A DNA stretch of 64,000 bases from Bacteroidales bacterium UBA4772 (GCA_002403305.1 DHHM01000001.1:1-64000); one strand, 5' to 3'. Positions 1 to 9,614 are shown, counted from the first letter of the stretch. A program made the numbers and translations. Notes: a model not told the origin generated them from the letters alone.

Positions 1-46
1 ACATGAGCGAAGCAGATAAGCAGTTTAATATATTGTATTGTCCTTG

Positions 47-556
47 TCAGAAGGCATACCCGATAGCAAGGGTTGCGCTTGGCAGAATCCCTTCCAGATC
101 AGCATCTTCGCTTGTTTCTCCTTTACCGATTGTATAGGAGGGCCCTATTCCCAGGTCCAGAACAAAACCGCTCTCCCAGACCCACTGATAACCAAGTTCG
201 GCACCAAAGGATATTATGGTTGCACTGTAACTTTCATCAGCATCGTTCTTTACAGTTCCAATGGAAATCGATGCCTGTGGATTAAGGTAGAATCCGCCCG
301 GTACCGGCTTTTTCGCATGCGTGAAGTAATAGCGATAACCGAGACCAATTCCGGCGAGGTTAACTTTTTCTCCAAACAAACTGTAGAGATACTGCCCCTT
401 TATCAATACTGATGAGGTGGTGCCAAATACTCTTTCATATGTGGCATTGAAGTTTCCAAAAGCCAAGCCGAGAGGATTGGTTTTGATTACGTTACTCTGC
501 GCATTTATTCCAAATGCGAAAGCAATGAAAACTAAGGAAAGGATCACTCTTTTCAT
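47..556 (-). CDS. Outer-membrane beta-barrel protein, DUF3575-like
   Basis: A small exported protein predicted to be an eight-stranded or similar outer-membrane barrel. The start is set at the Met that opens a clear Sec signal (MKRVILSLVFIAFAFGINAQ), ten codons inside the longest open frame. The mature part has alternating hydrophobic/aromatic strands separated by glycine and ends in Phe (LAIGYAF), the usual C-terminal signature of barrels recognised by BamA. The opening NPLGLAFGNFNATYERVF is typical of the Bacteroidota DUF3575 porin-like family. No catalytic residues are visible. It is followed on the same strand by the window edge, so its operon is unknown. Family assignment is by recall of sequence style; barrel nature is fairly sure, specific function is unknown. 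Confidence 0.65.
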   Translation of the reverse strand: MKRVILSLVFIAFAFGINAQSNVIKTNPLGLAFGNFNATYERVFGTTSSVLIKGQYLYSLFGEKVNLAGIGLGYRYYFTHAKKPVPGGFYLNPQASISIGTVKNDADESYSATIISFGAELGYQWVWESGFVLDLGIGPSYTIGKGETSEDADLEGILPSATLAIGYAF

Positions 557-635
557 TCCGTGGTCAGTTTTAATCATTAATAACAACTATAAAGTTAAAC
601 AATTATTGTTCAGAGAGGATTTAGGTTTCCTTATA

Positions 636-1835
636 TTATTTATGGATCGCTCCTGACCCCAGCAACTCCACGCCGTCGTACCATGCGGCAAACTGTCCGG
701 GAGTGATACCCCGCTGCTGCTTTTCGAAGATAATGTAACAGCCCTCCTCCCTGGCATAGAGACGGGCCCTCTGCAGCGGCTGGCGGTAACGTATCCTCAC
801 CAGGTAATCACGGCTTTCGCCGCTCTGCATGGTAAGGTCGGTACGTATCCAGTGAACCTCTTCTGCCCTGATGAAGAGCCCTTTGCGGTACAGTCCGCCA
901 TGCGTCTGACCCTCACCCACATATACCAGGTTGCTGACAGTGTCGGTGCCGATCACAAATAGCGGCTCCCTGTAACCTCCCAGATTCAATCCCTTGCGCT
1001 GCCCCACGGTGAAGAAGTGTGCTCCGGTGTGTACTCCGGCAGTCACCCCGTCACCTGGCCTCAGCGTATGCGGTGCTGCCATGAGCTGCAGCTCGGATGA
1101 GAGAGTGTCATTCTCCGGCAGTCCGTCAGGCCATGCCCTGAAAGGGTGATCCCTGGGTATGTTGATGACTCTGCCTTTTCTGGCCTCCAGCTGCTGTTGC
1201 AGGAAGAGAGGGAGGTCAACCTTGCCCACAAAGCAAATGCCCTGCGAGTCCTTGCGGTCTGCGGTTGCAAGACCAAGGTCAGCAGCTATCCTGCGCACTT
1301 CCGGCTTTGACAGGGCACCGACAGGAAACAATACATTGTTAAGCTGCCTCTGGCTTACCTGGCAGAGAAAATAACTCTGGTCCTTATTTCCGTCCACTCC
1401 TGCCAGGAGTCTGTGCATGGGACCGGACGGAGTCTCTGTTGTCACCGTACGGCAGTAATGTCCGGTGGCAACATAGTCTGCACCGCTGCTGAGGGCTTCA
1501 CGGACAAAAGAGTCAAATTTTATCTCACGGTTACAAAGAATATCAGGATTGGGAGTGCGACCCGCACCATATTCATTGAACATGTAATTGACCACCCTGT
1601 TGCGGTACTCTTTACTGAGATCAACGGTGCGCAGCTTTATACCAAGCTTTCTGGCCACCATCTCTGCAAAGGTTACGTCCTCATCCCATGGACAGTCGCC
1701 CTTCAGCACTCCCTGGCTGTCATGCCAGTTGATCATGAAGATTCCCTCCACCTCGTAGCCCTCCTCCTTAAGGAGCCACGCAGCGACGCTGGAGTCAACG
1801 CCTCCCGACAGCCCTACTGCAACCTTCTTCTTCAC
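636..1835 (-). CDS. mnmA: tRNA-specific 2-thiouridylase MnmA
   Basis: Installs the 2-thio group on U34 of Lys, Glu and Gln tRNAs in the cytoplasm, using ATP to adenylate the base and persulfide sulfur from a relay. The protein opens with KKKVAVGLSGGVDSS, the PP-loop ATP pyrophosphatase motif, and has both catalytic cysteines: one in NPDILCNREIKF and one in SQGICFVG. The HFFTVGQRKGLNLGG segment and the C-terminal barrel (RYRQPL) are also typical. At 399 residues it is a little longer than the E. coli enzyme, with an insertion around residues 220-250. The only start giving the PP-loop N-terminus is GTG, and a TACCTTTG box lies only four bases upstream (see findings). Identification is secure. 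Confidence 0.96.
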   Translation of the reverse strand: MKKKVAVGLSGGVDSSVAAWLLKEEGYEVEGIFMINWHDSQGVLKGDCPWDEDVTFAEMVARKLGIKLRTVDLSKEYRNRVVNYMFNEYGAGRTPNPDILCNREIKFDSFVREALSSGADYVATGHYCRTVTTETPSGPMHRLLAGVDGNKDQSYFLCQVSQRQLNNVLFPVGALSKPEVRRIAADLGLATADRKDSQGICFVGKVDLPLFLQQQLEARKGRVINIPRDHPFRAWPDGLPENDTLSSELQLMAAPHTLRPGDGVTAGVHTGAHFFTVGQRKGLNLGGYREPLFVIGTDTVSNLVYVGEGQTHGGLYRKGLFIRAEEVHWIRTDLTMQSGESRDYLVRIRYRQPLQRARLYAREEGCYIIFEKQQRGITPGQFAAWYDGVELLGSGAIHK

Positions 1836-1839
1836 ACCG

Positions 1840-1847
1840 CAAAGGTA
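1840..1847 (-). promoter_or_regulatory. Candidate -7 promoter box of mnmA
   Basis: TACCTTTG read on the minus strand matches the Bacteroidota -7 element TAnnTTTG. It lies immediately upstream of the GTG start, so transcription would begin at or next to the start codon. No convincing -33 TTTG is visible at 19-21 bp. Confidence 0.4.
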
Positions 1848-1923
1848 GCTCTTAACTCAATATGTTGAAAACTACTTCAACGCCGGCTCGGAGCGCGACT
1901 CTTTTTTTACTATTTTTCAAAAG

Positions 1924-4900
1924 ATGAACTCTCCGGGTAAATTATTGAAATACAGTGCATCGGCCGGCTCAGGAAAGACCCACGCCCTGACTGCATTCTA
2001 TCTGTCGCGTGTGCTTCGTGATCCCGGCGCCTACCGCAGGATTCTTGCCGTAACCTTTACCAACAGCGCCGCTGCCGAGATGAAGAGCCGCATACTGCAG
2101 CGGCTGTCGCTCCTCGGAGAGGAGAGTCCTGAAGGCGAGAGGGAGAGGAGTATCTTTGCCGGTTATCTCTGCAACTTCTTCCCGGAGCTGTGGCCCGACC
2201 CTGATGACGCCATGGTGACGGTGCGAAAGAACGCCCCGCTGGCACTCAATAACATCCTGCAGGATTATTCCCGATTCACCGTCGGTACCATTGATTCCTT
2301 CTTCCAGAGGGTGATCAGGGCCTTTGCACGTGAGATGGATATTCCTTCAGGCTATGAAATCGAACTTGAACATAACAACCTGCTCTCTGATGCCGTCGAC
2401 GGACTGCTGGCAGAGGTGGCAACAGACAGAAGGCTGCTGGCCTGGATATCATCGTACGTCGGCTCCCGCCTTGATGACAATAAGGGATGGGATATCCGCA
2501 GAGAGATCATGGAGGTGGCCGAACTGATCTTCACGGAGAACTTCAGGCAGCTGAGCCCCCTGGAAAAGCAGACGATTGGCGATTACGAAGTGCTTAAACG
2601 GTACGCTGACAAGATATACATCATAAAGAGGAGCTTTGAGACAGAACTGAGAGCGTTGGCTGAAAGAGGCGTCACTCTCTGCGGCGAATGCGGACTTACC
2701 CCGGATGACTTCCTCAATAAGTCAAGGGGTGGGGTGGGTGATGCCATGCTAAAGTACGCAGGGGGTGAGACAAAACCTCCCAACGCCACCTGGCGGAAGG
2801 CAGCGGAAGAGGGTAAATATTATCCGGGGAGTGCTGCCCCTGAGGTGATTGCTGCCTTTGAAGCAGCCATGCAAAAGGGGCTGGGAGAGACGGTGAAGGC
2901 CATCACGTCACTCTTTGAAACGAGATATAGGCTATACCTCTCCGCCTTGGCACAGGTCAGGACCATACACGTGATAGGAATACTGGGAGCCATAAGCGAA
3001 AGGGTACGAAGCCTGGCACATGATGAAAACCTCTTCCTCCTGTCCGACTCCGGCGAGCTGATAAACAGGCTTATAAAAGATGATGACACTCCTTTTATAT
3101 ATGAAAAGATAGGCACAGCTTATGACCATTACATAATAGACGAGTTTCAGGATACCTCACGTATCCAGTGGAATAACTTCCGGCCCCTGATGAGTGAAAC
3201 AATGTCGCGCGGTAAGGACAACCTTGTTGTCGGCGATGTAAAGCAGTCGATCTACCGGTGGAGAAACAGCGACTGGAGGATCATACATCGGGAGGCGGCG
3301 GCAGCCTTTGGCGATGAGGCAGTGCGAAACGTGCTGCTCGATACCAACTACCGCAGCCGTGCCAATGTCATCAGGTTTAACAACCACCTCTTCGCTCCAG
3401 GGGCCATGCCCGCACTATGCGACGAAAGACTTTCCTATGATCAGCTGAAAATCAGTTCTATATATGCAGAGTCAGTGCAAAAGGGTACCGATGCCAAACC
3501 AGGAGGGATGGTGCAGGTGAGCCTTTACAAGGCTTCAGAGGATGAGAAATGGAAGGATAGGGTGCTGAATGACATTCCTGCGTTGGTGGAGAGGTTACAG
3601 GATCACGGCTACAGGGCTGATGACATACTGTTCCTGTGCCGCACCAACGAGGAGGGGAAAAGCATCATCAGCCGCCTGCTTGAGTACAGTGCTGCCTGCC
3701 CCGATGAGAGAAAGTCAAGATACAACTTCGAGGTTACCTCGGGTGACTCTCTCTTCCTCGAGCGCAACCCGGCCGTCACCCTTATTATAGCATCACTGCG
3801 GTACCTGGTTGACCCCGGCAGCCGTATCAACAGGAGCCTGATGGTCAGATCATATGTTCTCGCCACGGGTGGCGATGAGCACATGATCTATGCCGGCGAC
3901 AGAAAAACCGGTCATAATGATCATCCGGTGCATGCCGGAGAGATGGAACATTCAAACGAGCCGGATCCGTTGCATGCCGGAGAGAGAGGGCCGGGCGGCA
4001 ATGATCATCAGGCGTATAGCGGAGAGATGAATACGGATAGTGATGATCCGATGCCGACAGGGTGGGAGGAGGCCTTGAATGCCTTCAGGAACGAGTCGCT
4101 ATTCGGTGCCACGGAAAATATGATCCGTTACTTCGGCCTCGGCAGCCACAGGGAAAATGTTGCCTATCTCTGTTCCCTTCAGGACGTTGTGCTGACTTAC
4201 TCCGGCCGCTACAGCTCCGACCTGTCGTCGTTCGTCGGATGGTGGGACAGGGAGGGTTGCAAGAGCACCCTCAGCCAGTCCGACCGCCAGGAGGCAATGC
4301 GCGTGATGACAATACACAAGGCCAAGGGACTGCAGGGAAAGGTGGTGATAGTACCCTTCGTATCGTGGATTTTTGGAAGACGGGGTTTCAGCCGACCCCT
4401 GCTCTGGGTAAAAGAAGTGCCTGAGCCTTTCTCCCCGATGCCTTTCGTGCTGCCTGAACTGAGCAGCCGCCTTGATGATTCTTTATTTGCAGGAGAGGCA
4501 ATGACTGAGAAGATATCAGAATGGATTGACGGCATCAACCTTCTCTATGTAGCTTTCACCCGCGCGGTAGATGTTCTATGCATTATGGCTCCGGAGACGA
4601 CAAAGCCCTCTTCCGGCGGTGCCAGCGCCGAGAGCCTTCTTAACGAGGCGGTAAAGGGCCTGCCTGATGACTTTACCCACAGTGAGACTGATGACGTGCT
4701 CCACATAACCAGCGGTGCGTTGCCGCCGGTAACTACTGAACGAAGAGAGGTGACCTATGACCTTGATAACTATGATGTAACCGAAAGACGCGGCAGGCTC
4801 AGGCTGAGGACGGGCGGCGCCCTCCCGCACGACGAGATCAAACTGACGGAGCGCGGGGGCAGGGCATACGGCATCATGATGCATGAGCTGCTTGGCATGG

Positions 4901-5277
4901 TGACAACCGCCAATGATATCGAAGCTGCTGCAGACCGTGTGTGCGACAGCGGACTCCTTCCCGTCACACGGCGTGATGAGATAGTATCACGCGTGCGCAC
5001 AATGATCTCATCCGAGAGGGTGAGACGCTGGTTCGACGGCTCCTGCGCCGTGATGACGGAAGCCACAATCATACTGCCCACGGGCGCCGCCCGCCGTCCT
5101 GACCGCATCATGACACACAACGGCAACGTCACGGTGGTTGATTACAAGTTCGGGGAACGGGATGAACGGCACCGTCGGCAGGCCTCCGGCTACCGCGACC
5201 TGCTCCGGCAGATGGGTTACAACGAGGTGAGCGCCTGGCTGTGGTATGTGGAAAAGGATATTCTGGAGGAGGTATGA
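1924..5277 (+). CDS. addA: AddA-like UvrD/RecB-family helicase-nuclease
   Basis: Helicase-nuclease subunit for double-strand-break end resection, expected to work with the AddB-like protein encoded two genes downstream. The superfamily-1A helicase motifs appear in order: Walker A SASAGSGKT (residues 11-19), TFTNSAAAEMK, DEFQD near 406, VGDVKQSIYRWR, NYRSR, HKAKGLQG near 798 and LLYVAFTRA. The C-terminal RecB-type nuclease shows GIMMHELL, RPDRIM and VVDYKFGE followed by Q/Y, i.e. a complete PD-(D/E)xK site. An odd feature is a 14-residue tandem repeat at residues 654-709, between helicase motifs, absent from AddA proteins I know. It ends in an ATGA overlap with the next gene. AddA versus a RecB-like naming is a convention; the complex type is supported by the AddB partner. 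Confidence 0.88.
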   Translation: MNSPGKLLKYSASAGSGKTHALTAFYLSRVLRDPGAYRRILAVTFTNSAAAEMKSRILQRLSLLGEESPEGERERSIFAGYLCNFFPELWPDPDDAMVTVRKNAPLALNNILQDYSRFTVGTIDSFFQRVIRAFAREMDIPSGYEIELEHNNLLSDAVDGLLAEVATDRRLLAWISSYVGSRLDDNKGWDIRREIMEVAELIFTENFRQLSPLEKQTIGDYEVLKRYADKIYIIKRSFETELRALAERGVTLCGECGLTPDDFLNKSRGGVGDAMLKYAGGETKPPNATWRKAAEEGKYYPGSAAPEVIAAFEAAMQKGLGETVKAITSLFETRYRLYLSALAQVRTIHVIGILGAISERVRSLAHDENLFLLSDSGELINRLIKDDDTPFIYEKIGTAYDHYIIDEFQDTSRIQWNNFRPLMSETMSRGKDNLVVGDVKQSIYRWRNSDWRIIHREAAAAFGDEAVRNVLLDTNYRSRANVIRFNNHLFAPGAMPALCDERLSYDQLKISSIYAESVQKGTDAKPGGMVQVSLYKASEDEKWKDRVLNDIPALVERLQDHGYRADDILFLCRTNEEGKSIISRLLEYSAACPDERKSRYNFEVTSGDSLFLERNPAVTLIIASLRYLVDPGSRINRSLMVRSYVLATGGDEHMIYAGDRKTGHNDHPVHAGEMEHSNEPDPLHAGERGPGGNDHQAYSGEMNTDSDDPMPTGWEEALNAFRNESLFGATENMIRYFGLGSHRENVAYLCSLQDVVLTYSGRYSSDLSSFVGWWDREGCKSTLSQSDRQEAMRVMTIHKAKGLQGKVVIVPFVSWIFGRRGFSRPLLWVKEVPEPFSPMPFVLPELSSRLDDSLFAGEAMTEKISEWIDGINLLYVAFTRAVDVLCIMAPETTKPSSGGASAESLLNEAVKGLPDDFTHSETDDVLHITSGALPPVTTERREVTYDLDNYDVTERRGRLRLRTGGALPHDEIKLTERGGRAYGIMMHELLGMVTTANDIEAAADRVCDSGLLPVTRRDEIVSRVRTMISSERVRRWFDGSCAVMTEATIILPTGAARRPDRIMTHNGNVTVVDYKFGERDERHRRQASGYRDLLRQMGYNEVSAWLWYVEKDILEEV
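3883..4050 (+). repeat. 42-bp tandem repeat inside addA
   Basis: Four degenerate 42-bp units (starting 3883, 3925, 3967, 4009) encode four 14-residue repeats, each with a core (H/Y)AGE or YSGE and an acidic/His tail such as NDHP. The period is a codon multiple, so copy-number change would keep the frame. Confidence 0.8.
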
Positions 5278-6236
5278 CCCGGGAACAGACATATCCGTGG
5301 GGAACGGCAAGACGGTATAACTCATACACCGACTGGTTCACCTCCTACTTTGGAAAAAGGGTGCAGAAGGTTAGTATCAATGCGGGCTTTACCTGCCCCA
5401 ACCGCGACGGCTCCATAGGTTATGGGGGATGTGCCTACTGCACCAATGAGGCCTTTATCCCTGCTTATTGCATACCCGACAGCAGCGTCACGGAACAGAT
5501 AGAAAAGGGCATAGCCTTCCACCGTAAACGGTATCGGCGGGCCGATAGCTATCTTGCATATTTCCAGGCTTATACCAATACTTATGCTGGTATTGACAGG
5601 CTTAAGTCACTCTATGAGGAGGCCCTCTGCCACCCGGCGGTAACCGGACTGGTCATCGGGACCCGCCCTGACTGTGTCAGCAGCGAACTGCTCGATTACC
5701 TGGCACAGCTGGCACGGGACCGGTTTGTTACAGTCGAGTACGGAATTGAAACTGTGAGCGACGTAACACTTAAACGGATTAACAGGGGCCATACCTTTGC
5801 TGACGCAGTGAGGGCGGTGGCAGAGACATCCGGGAGAGGAATACGTACCGGGGCTCACCTGATATTCGGCCTCCCCGGCGAGAGCCGCAGCCAGATAACC
5901 GCAAGCGCGGAGGTGATATCGTCAATGCCCGTTAACATTCTGAAGATAAGGCAGCTGCAGCTTATCACCGGAACCGTTATGGCAAAGGAATTCAGGGATA
6001 AACCGGAGGAGTTTGACCTCTATTCGCCTGATGATTATATCAGCCTTGTCATATCTTTCCTCGAGAGACTCAACCCTGCCATTATGATTGACCGCATAAG
6101 CGGAGAGTCACCCCCGCGCATGCTCGATGACCCGCGCAGCTGGAGCCTGCGGAGCAACGAAATCCTGCAGCTGTTCGCACAGCGTCTTGAAGAACGGGAG
6201 ACATGGCAGGGCAGACTTTTTAAACCCGGATTATGA
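5274..6236 (+). CDS. TIGR01212-family radical SAM protein (YhcC-like)
   Basis: A radical SAM protein of the TIGR01212/YhcC family, whose substrate is not established to my knowledge. The start is the ATG whose last two bases overlap the addA stop (ATGA), which is better supported than an upstream Met in the same frame. The cluster-binding region reads TCPNRDGSIGYGGCAYC (about residues 40-56), the variant cysteine spacing of this family, distinct from the plain CxxxCxxC. Further radical SAM features are VEYGIETVSD and GAHLIFGLPGES. About 320 residues, normal length. It sits between addA and addB with ATGA overlaps on both sides, implying translational coupling and perhaps a link to DNA repair; this is inference from context. 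Confidence 0.9.
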   Translation: MTREQTYPWGTARRYNSYTDWFTSYFGKRVQKVSINAGFTCPNRDGSIGYGGCAYCTNEAFIPAYCIPDSSVTEQIEKGIAFHRKRYRRADSYLAYFQAYTNTYAGIDRLKSLYEEALCHPAVTGLVIGTRPDCVSSELLDYLAQLARDRFVTVEYGIETVSDVTLKRINRGHTFADAVRAVAETSGRGIRTGAHLIFGLPGESRSQITASAEVISSMPVNILKIRQLQLITGTVMAKEFRDKPEEFDLYSPDDYISLVISFLERLNPAIMIDRISGESPPRMLDDPRSWSLRSNEILQLFAQRLEERETWQGRLFKPGL

Positions 6237-9112
6237 TGGATTTTCTTGAGAGAGTGGCATATGAACTCTGCAATGATCATGGTGACGATATGGTCAGCCA
6301 GAGAGTGGTGCTGCCCAGCAGGAGGGCGGGACTCTATCTCGCAAAATACCTCTCACGACTGAGCGACAGGCCCCAATGGTCGCCGGTGATGCTTACGGTG
6401 AGCGAACTGTTCCAGTCACTGACAGAGCTCAGACCGGCAGATATTGAGACACTGATCTTCGAACTCTACCGCGTGTACAGAAAGAGATTTGGCGAGGAGA
6501 TGAGCTTTGACGACTTCTGGCCGTGGGGCGAGGTAATCATCAGCGATTTTAATGATATTGACCTCTGGCTTGCCGATGCTGAAAAGCTCTACAGCAATAT
6601 CTCCGAGCTGAAGGAGATAGATGCAAAATTCGGCGGACTGACCGATGAGCAGAATGAGATTATAAGAGGCTTTTGGAAATCGTTTAATCCCGGCTCGGCC
6701 GAGAGCGAGGCACGGTCACGGTTCCGTTCGGTGTGGCAAAGGCTCGGACCTCTCTTCAACGATTTCAAAACGGCGACGCGGGAGAAGGGAGTGGCAGGAG
6801 ACGGCATGCTCTGCCGCGATGTGGCTGAGAGAGCCATGGCCGGCACACTGAAGGTGCCCGATGGAGTTGTCTGGCATGTGGCAGGACTAAACGCACTGAA
6901 CAGTTGCGAGAGAGAGCTGTTCAGGTATCTCAGGGAGAGGGGGAAGGCTAAGTTTTACTGGGATGATGACCATTTCTTCATGGAGGACCCGGGCCACAAA
7001 GCGTCCGTCTTCATCCGTGAGAATATCAGGCAGTATGGCAATGAGCTCACGACGGGGGAGGGTCAGCACTCATCACAACCGCACGGCACCTGGAACATAA
7101 TTGACACCCCCTCAGACACTGCTCAGGCCCGCATGGTGTCAAAGATCCTTGAAAAGGGTGAGATCGCAATTGAAGGAGATATGACTGACACCGCGGTGAT
7201 ACTCGCCGATGAGAAGCTGCTGATGCCGGTGCTTAACTCTCTGCCCGCCTCCGTGAGTGATGTCAATGTCACCATGGGACACCCCTTTCGCTTTACCTCT
7301 CTCTACTCATTCCTGAAACAGCTGATGTCGCTCGTGAGAGCAGTGAGGATCAGCGGCGGTGACAGATCATTCAGGAGTGAAGAGGTGATTGCCCTCCTCA
7401 GGCACCAGTATTTCAGACTGCTTGCCGGCCGCGACGCGGGTGAGGTAATCAGCGCAATAATCTCGGGAAACATGATCAGGGTATCCGAGGAGATGCTGCG
7501 GTCACGCCTTCCCCTGGGAAAACTCTTTGACATACCTGCCGCCGGCAGTGCTCTGCCGGGATTCCTCTCAGCCGTGATGGAGACGATTGAAGAGGCAACC
7601 TTCGCCGCCGAAGAGGATAAGGAGTTGACTCTCAGTACAGACCGCGAGTATCTGAGGATGGCCATGAGCAGCATGACCCGGATCGATAACCTGATCAGGT
7701 CATACAGCCTTGACCTGAAGATTGATACATGCATCAGGCTCATAGACAGGATCCTCCGCAGGCTTGTCGTGCCTTTCTCCGGCGAGCCCCTGCGCGGCAT
7801 CCAGGTGATGGGCGTGCTTGAGACCCGTGCCCTGGAATTCAGGAACATCATCTTCCTCTCGCTCAATGAGGGCACCTTCCCGGGTCAGTCCTTTGATAAC
7901 ACCTACATTCCCTATAACATCCGCAGAGCCTTCGGGCTTCCCACCCTGAACGAGCATGAATCAATCTATTCTTACTATTTCTTCAGGCTTCTGCGCAAGC
8001 CCGACAGAGGCTGGTTTATCTACAATTCCGCGGCACAGGGCCTGAGCAGCGGAGAGATGAGCCGGTACCTGGTAAGGATGAGTTACAGTCCTGCCTTCCA
8101 ACCTGTTCAGCAGAGCACCCGTATCAGCGTCGGGCGCAGCCGCATGATGCCCGAACTGCTGCCTAAGAGTAAGGAACATAACAAGCTGCTGCTGGATCTT
8201 TACAGCACTGAAGGTAAGACAGGTAAATACCTGTCTCCCAGCGCAATAAATACCTGGGTGAGCTGCCGGATGAAATTCTACTACAGGTATGTGTGCGGAA
8301 TACCTGAGGAGGAAATACTGGAAAAGGATATCGACCAGCGCAGGTTCGGTAACATCCTCCATGAGACACTCAACAGACTTTATGCCCCGTTCAGGGAGGA
8401 CCCGGGAGCACCGGCAGCAATCTCATCACTGGCCGCTGACCGCCCCCGCGTCAGAGATGCCATCATTGATGCAGCGCTGGAGGAGATGAAATGGACCATG
8501 GATACCCTCCTGGCGGGAAGAGGCCTTATTATAGTAGAGGTACTGGAGAGATATATTAATGACCTGTTAAGGTATGACGCTGAAAATGAGGGACTGATAT
8601 TGCTTAACCTCGAGGATGACTTTACTGCTGTCCGTACCGTGACGAATGGAGCCGGCCGGAAAAGGGTGATCAGAATAGCAGGAAGGGCCGACAGGGTTGA
8701 CGTCACCGGAGGGCTGGTGAGGGTTGTCGACTATAAGACGGGAGCGCCGAAAAGGGAGGCTGTGACACCGGAAGATCTCTTTGATGAGGATAAGGAAAAA
8801 AGAAATGATGCATTTCTGCAGGCCCTGATATATAGCTGTCTCATTCGTGACCATCATCCTGACCGCCTCGTGATACCGGCCATCTACTGGGTTCAGCAGC
8901 TCTCTTCGGCAGATTTCACGCCCTATGCTACGGTTCCCGGACTCAACGGCCCCGGGGCTGACCGCAATGCATGGGAAGGGTTCATGGAAAGATTCTCGGA
9001 ACAGCTGGATGTGACTCTTGTGCGGATCTTCTCAGAGGACGAAGAGTACAGGATGACACAGTTTGAACGGCGCTGCACGTGGTGTCCGTACAGGGCCCTC
9101 TGCCGCAGGTAG
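6233..9112 (+). CDS. addB: AddB-like PD-(D/E)xK nuclease with Fe-S cluster motif
   Basis: Second subunit of an AddAB-type end-resection complex. The N-terminal half resembles an inactivated helicase: VVLPSRRAGLYLAKYL stands where a Walker A would be. The C-terminal nuclease shows SPSAINTWVSCRMKFYY, FGNILHETLNRLY, GRADRVDV and VVDYKTG, then QALIYS. Four cysteines, C678 and C948/C951/C957 (CTWCPYRALC), match the 4Fe-4S staple that clamps the AddB nuclease domain. It starts in an ATGA overlap with the radical SAM gene. It ends 10 bp from the convergent ribH. Although divergent at the N-terminus from Firmicute AddB, the nuclease plus Fe-S pattern and the addA neighbour make the call strong. Confidence 0.88.
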   Translation: MMDFLERVAYELCNDHGDDMVSQRVVLPSRRAGLYLAKYLSRLSDRPQWSPVMLTVSELFQSLTELRPADIETLIFELYRVYRKRFGEEMSFDDFWPWGEVIISDFNDIDLWLADAEKLYSNISELKEIDAKFGGLTDEQNEIIRGFWKSFNPGSAESEARSRFRSVWQRLGPLFNDFKTATREKGVAGDGMLCRDVAERAMAGTLKVPDGVVWHVAGLNALNSCERELFRYLRERGKAKFYWDDDHFFMEDPGHKASVFIRENIRQYGNELTTGEGQHSSQPHGTWNIIDTPSDTAQARMVSKILEKGEIAIEGDMTDTAVILADEKLLMPVLNSLPASVSDVNVTMGHPFRFTSLYSFLKQLMSLVRAVRISGGDRSFRSEEVIALLRHQYFRLLAGRDAGEVISAIISGNMIRVSEEMLRSRLPLGKLFDIPAAGSALPGFLSAVMETIEEATFAAEEDKELTLSTDREYLRMAMSSMTRIDNLIRSYSLDLKIDTCIRLIDRILRRLVVPFSGEPLRGIQVMGVLETRALEFRNIIFLSLNEGTFPGQSFDNTYIPYNIRRAFGLPTLNEHESIYSYYFFRLLRKPDRGWFIYNSAAQGLSSGEMSRYLVRMSYSPAFQPVQQSTRISVGRSRMMPELLPKSKEHNKLLLDLYSTEGKTGKYLSPSAINTWVSCRMKFYYRYVCGIPEEEILEKDIDQRRFGNILHETLNRLYAPFREDPGAPAAISSLAADRPRVRDAIIDAALEEMKWTMDTLLAGRGLIIVEVLERYINDLLRYDAENEGLILLNLEDDFTAVRTVTNGAGRKRVIRIAGRADRVDVTGGLVRVVDYKTGAPKREAVTPEDLFDEDKEKRNDAFLQALIYSCLIRDHHPDRLVIPAIYWVQQLSSADFTPYATVPGLNGPGADRNAWEGFMERFSEQLDVTLVRIFSEDEEYRMTQFERRCTWCPYRALCRR

Positions 9113-9122
9113 AAAGAGAAAC

Positions 9123-9611
9123 CTATTTTTCAATCCGGCGCTGAAGTGCCGCCATGCGTATCGCTGTCACAGCTGCTTCGTCGCCCTTGTTGCCGTGTAT
9201 GCCGCCGGCACGTTCGAGCGCCTGCTGCTGTGTCAGGGTGGTGAGCACCCCGAAGATGAAAGGTATGTTGTAGTCGAGATTGAGCTGCGTGATGCCCTGG
9301 GTAACCCCCTGGCATATGTAGGTGAAATGCGGTGTCTGTCCCTGGATCACGCACCCAAGGCAGATAACTCCGTCAGTGTCGTCATATTCGGCCATCCACT
9401 GTGCACCAAGAGTCAACTCAAATGCTCCGGGCACATGATGAACCACAATGTCATCATCCGCCACGCCATGCTTTTTCAGCGTTTTGAGTGCTCCTTCAAG
9501 AAGAGCATTGGTGATCTCACCGTTCCAGTCGGATACCACGATGCCAAACCTCATCCCTGTAGCGTCGGGAATCTGCGATGGATCGTGTTCAGATAGATTG
9601 CGTGTGGCCAT
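9123..9611 (-). CDS. ribH: 6,7-dimethyl-8-ribityllumazine synthase
   Basis: Penultimate enzyme of riboflavin synthesis; condenses the pyrimidine ribitylamine with 3,4-dihydroxybutanone phosphate, normally as a large capsid-like or pentameric assembly. Diagnostic segments are GIVVSDWNGEIT, VPGAFELTLGAQWM, GCVIQGQTPHFTYI (with the catalytic His) and PFIFGVLTTLTQQQALERAG. 162 residues is the normal length. It begins 3 bp after the TPR gene stop on the same strand, so the two are probably cotranscribed. No other rib gene is in view and no FMN riboswitch-like leader can be placed because the upstream gene abuts it. Confidence 0.97.
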   Translation of the reverse strand: MATRNLSEHDPSQIPDATGMRFGIVVSDWNGEITNALLEGALKTLKKHGVADDDIVVHHVPGAFELTLGAQWMAEYDDTDGVICLGCVIQGQTPHFTYICQGVTQGITQLNLDYNIPFIFGVLTTLTQQQALERAGGIHGNKGDEAAVTAIRMAALQRRIEK

Positions 9612-9614
9612 CTG

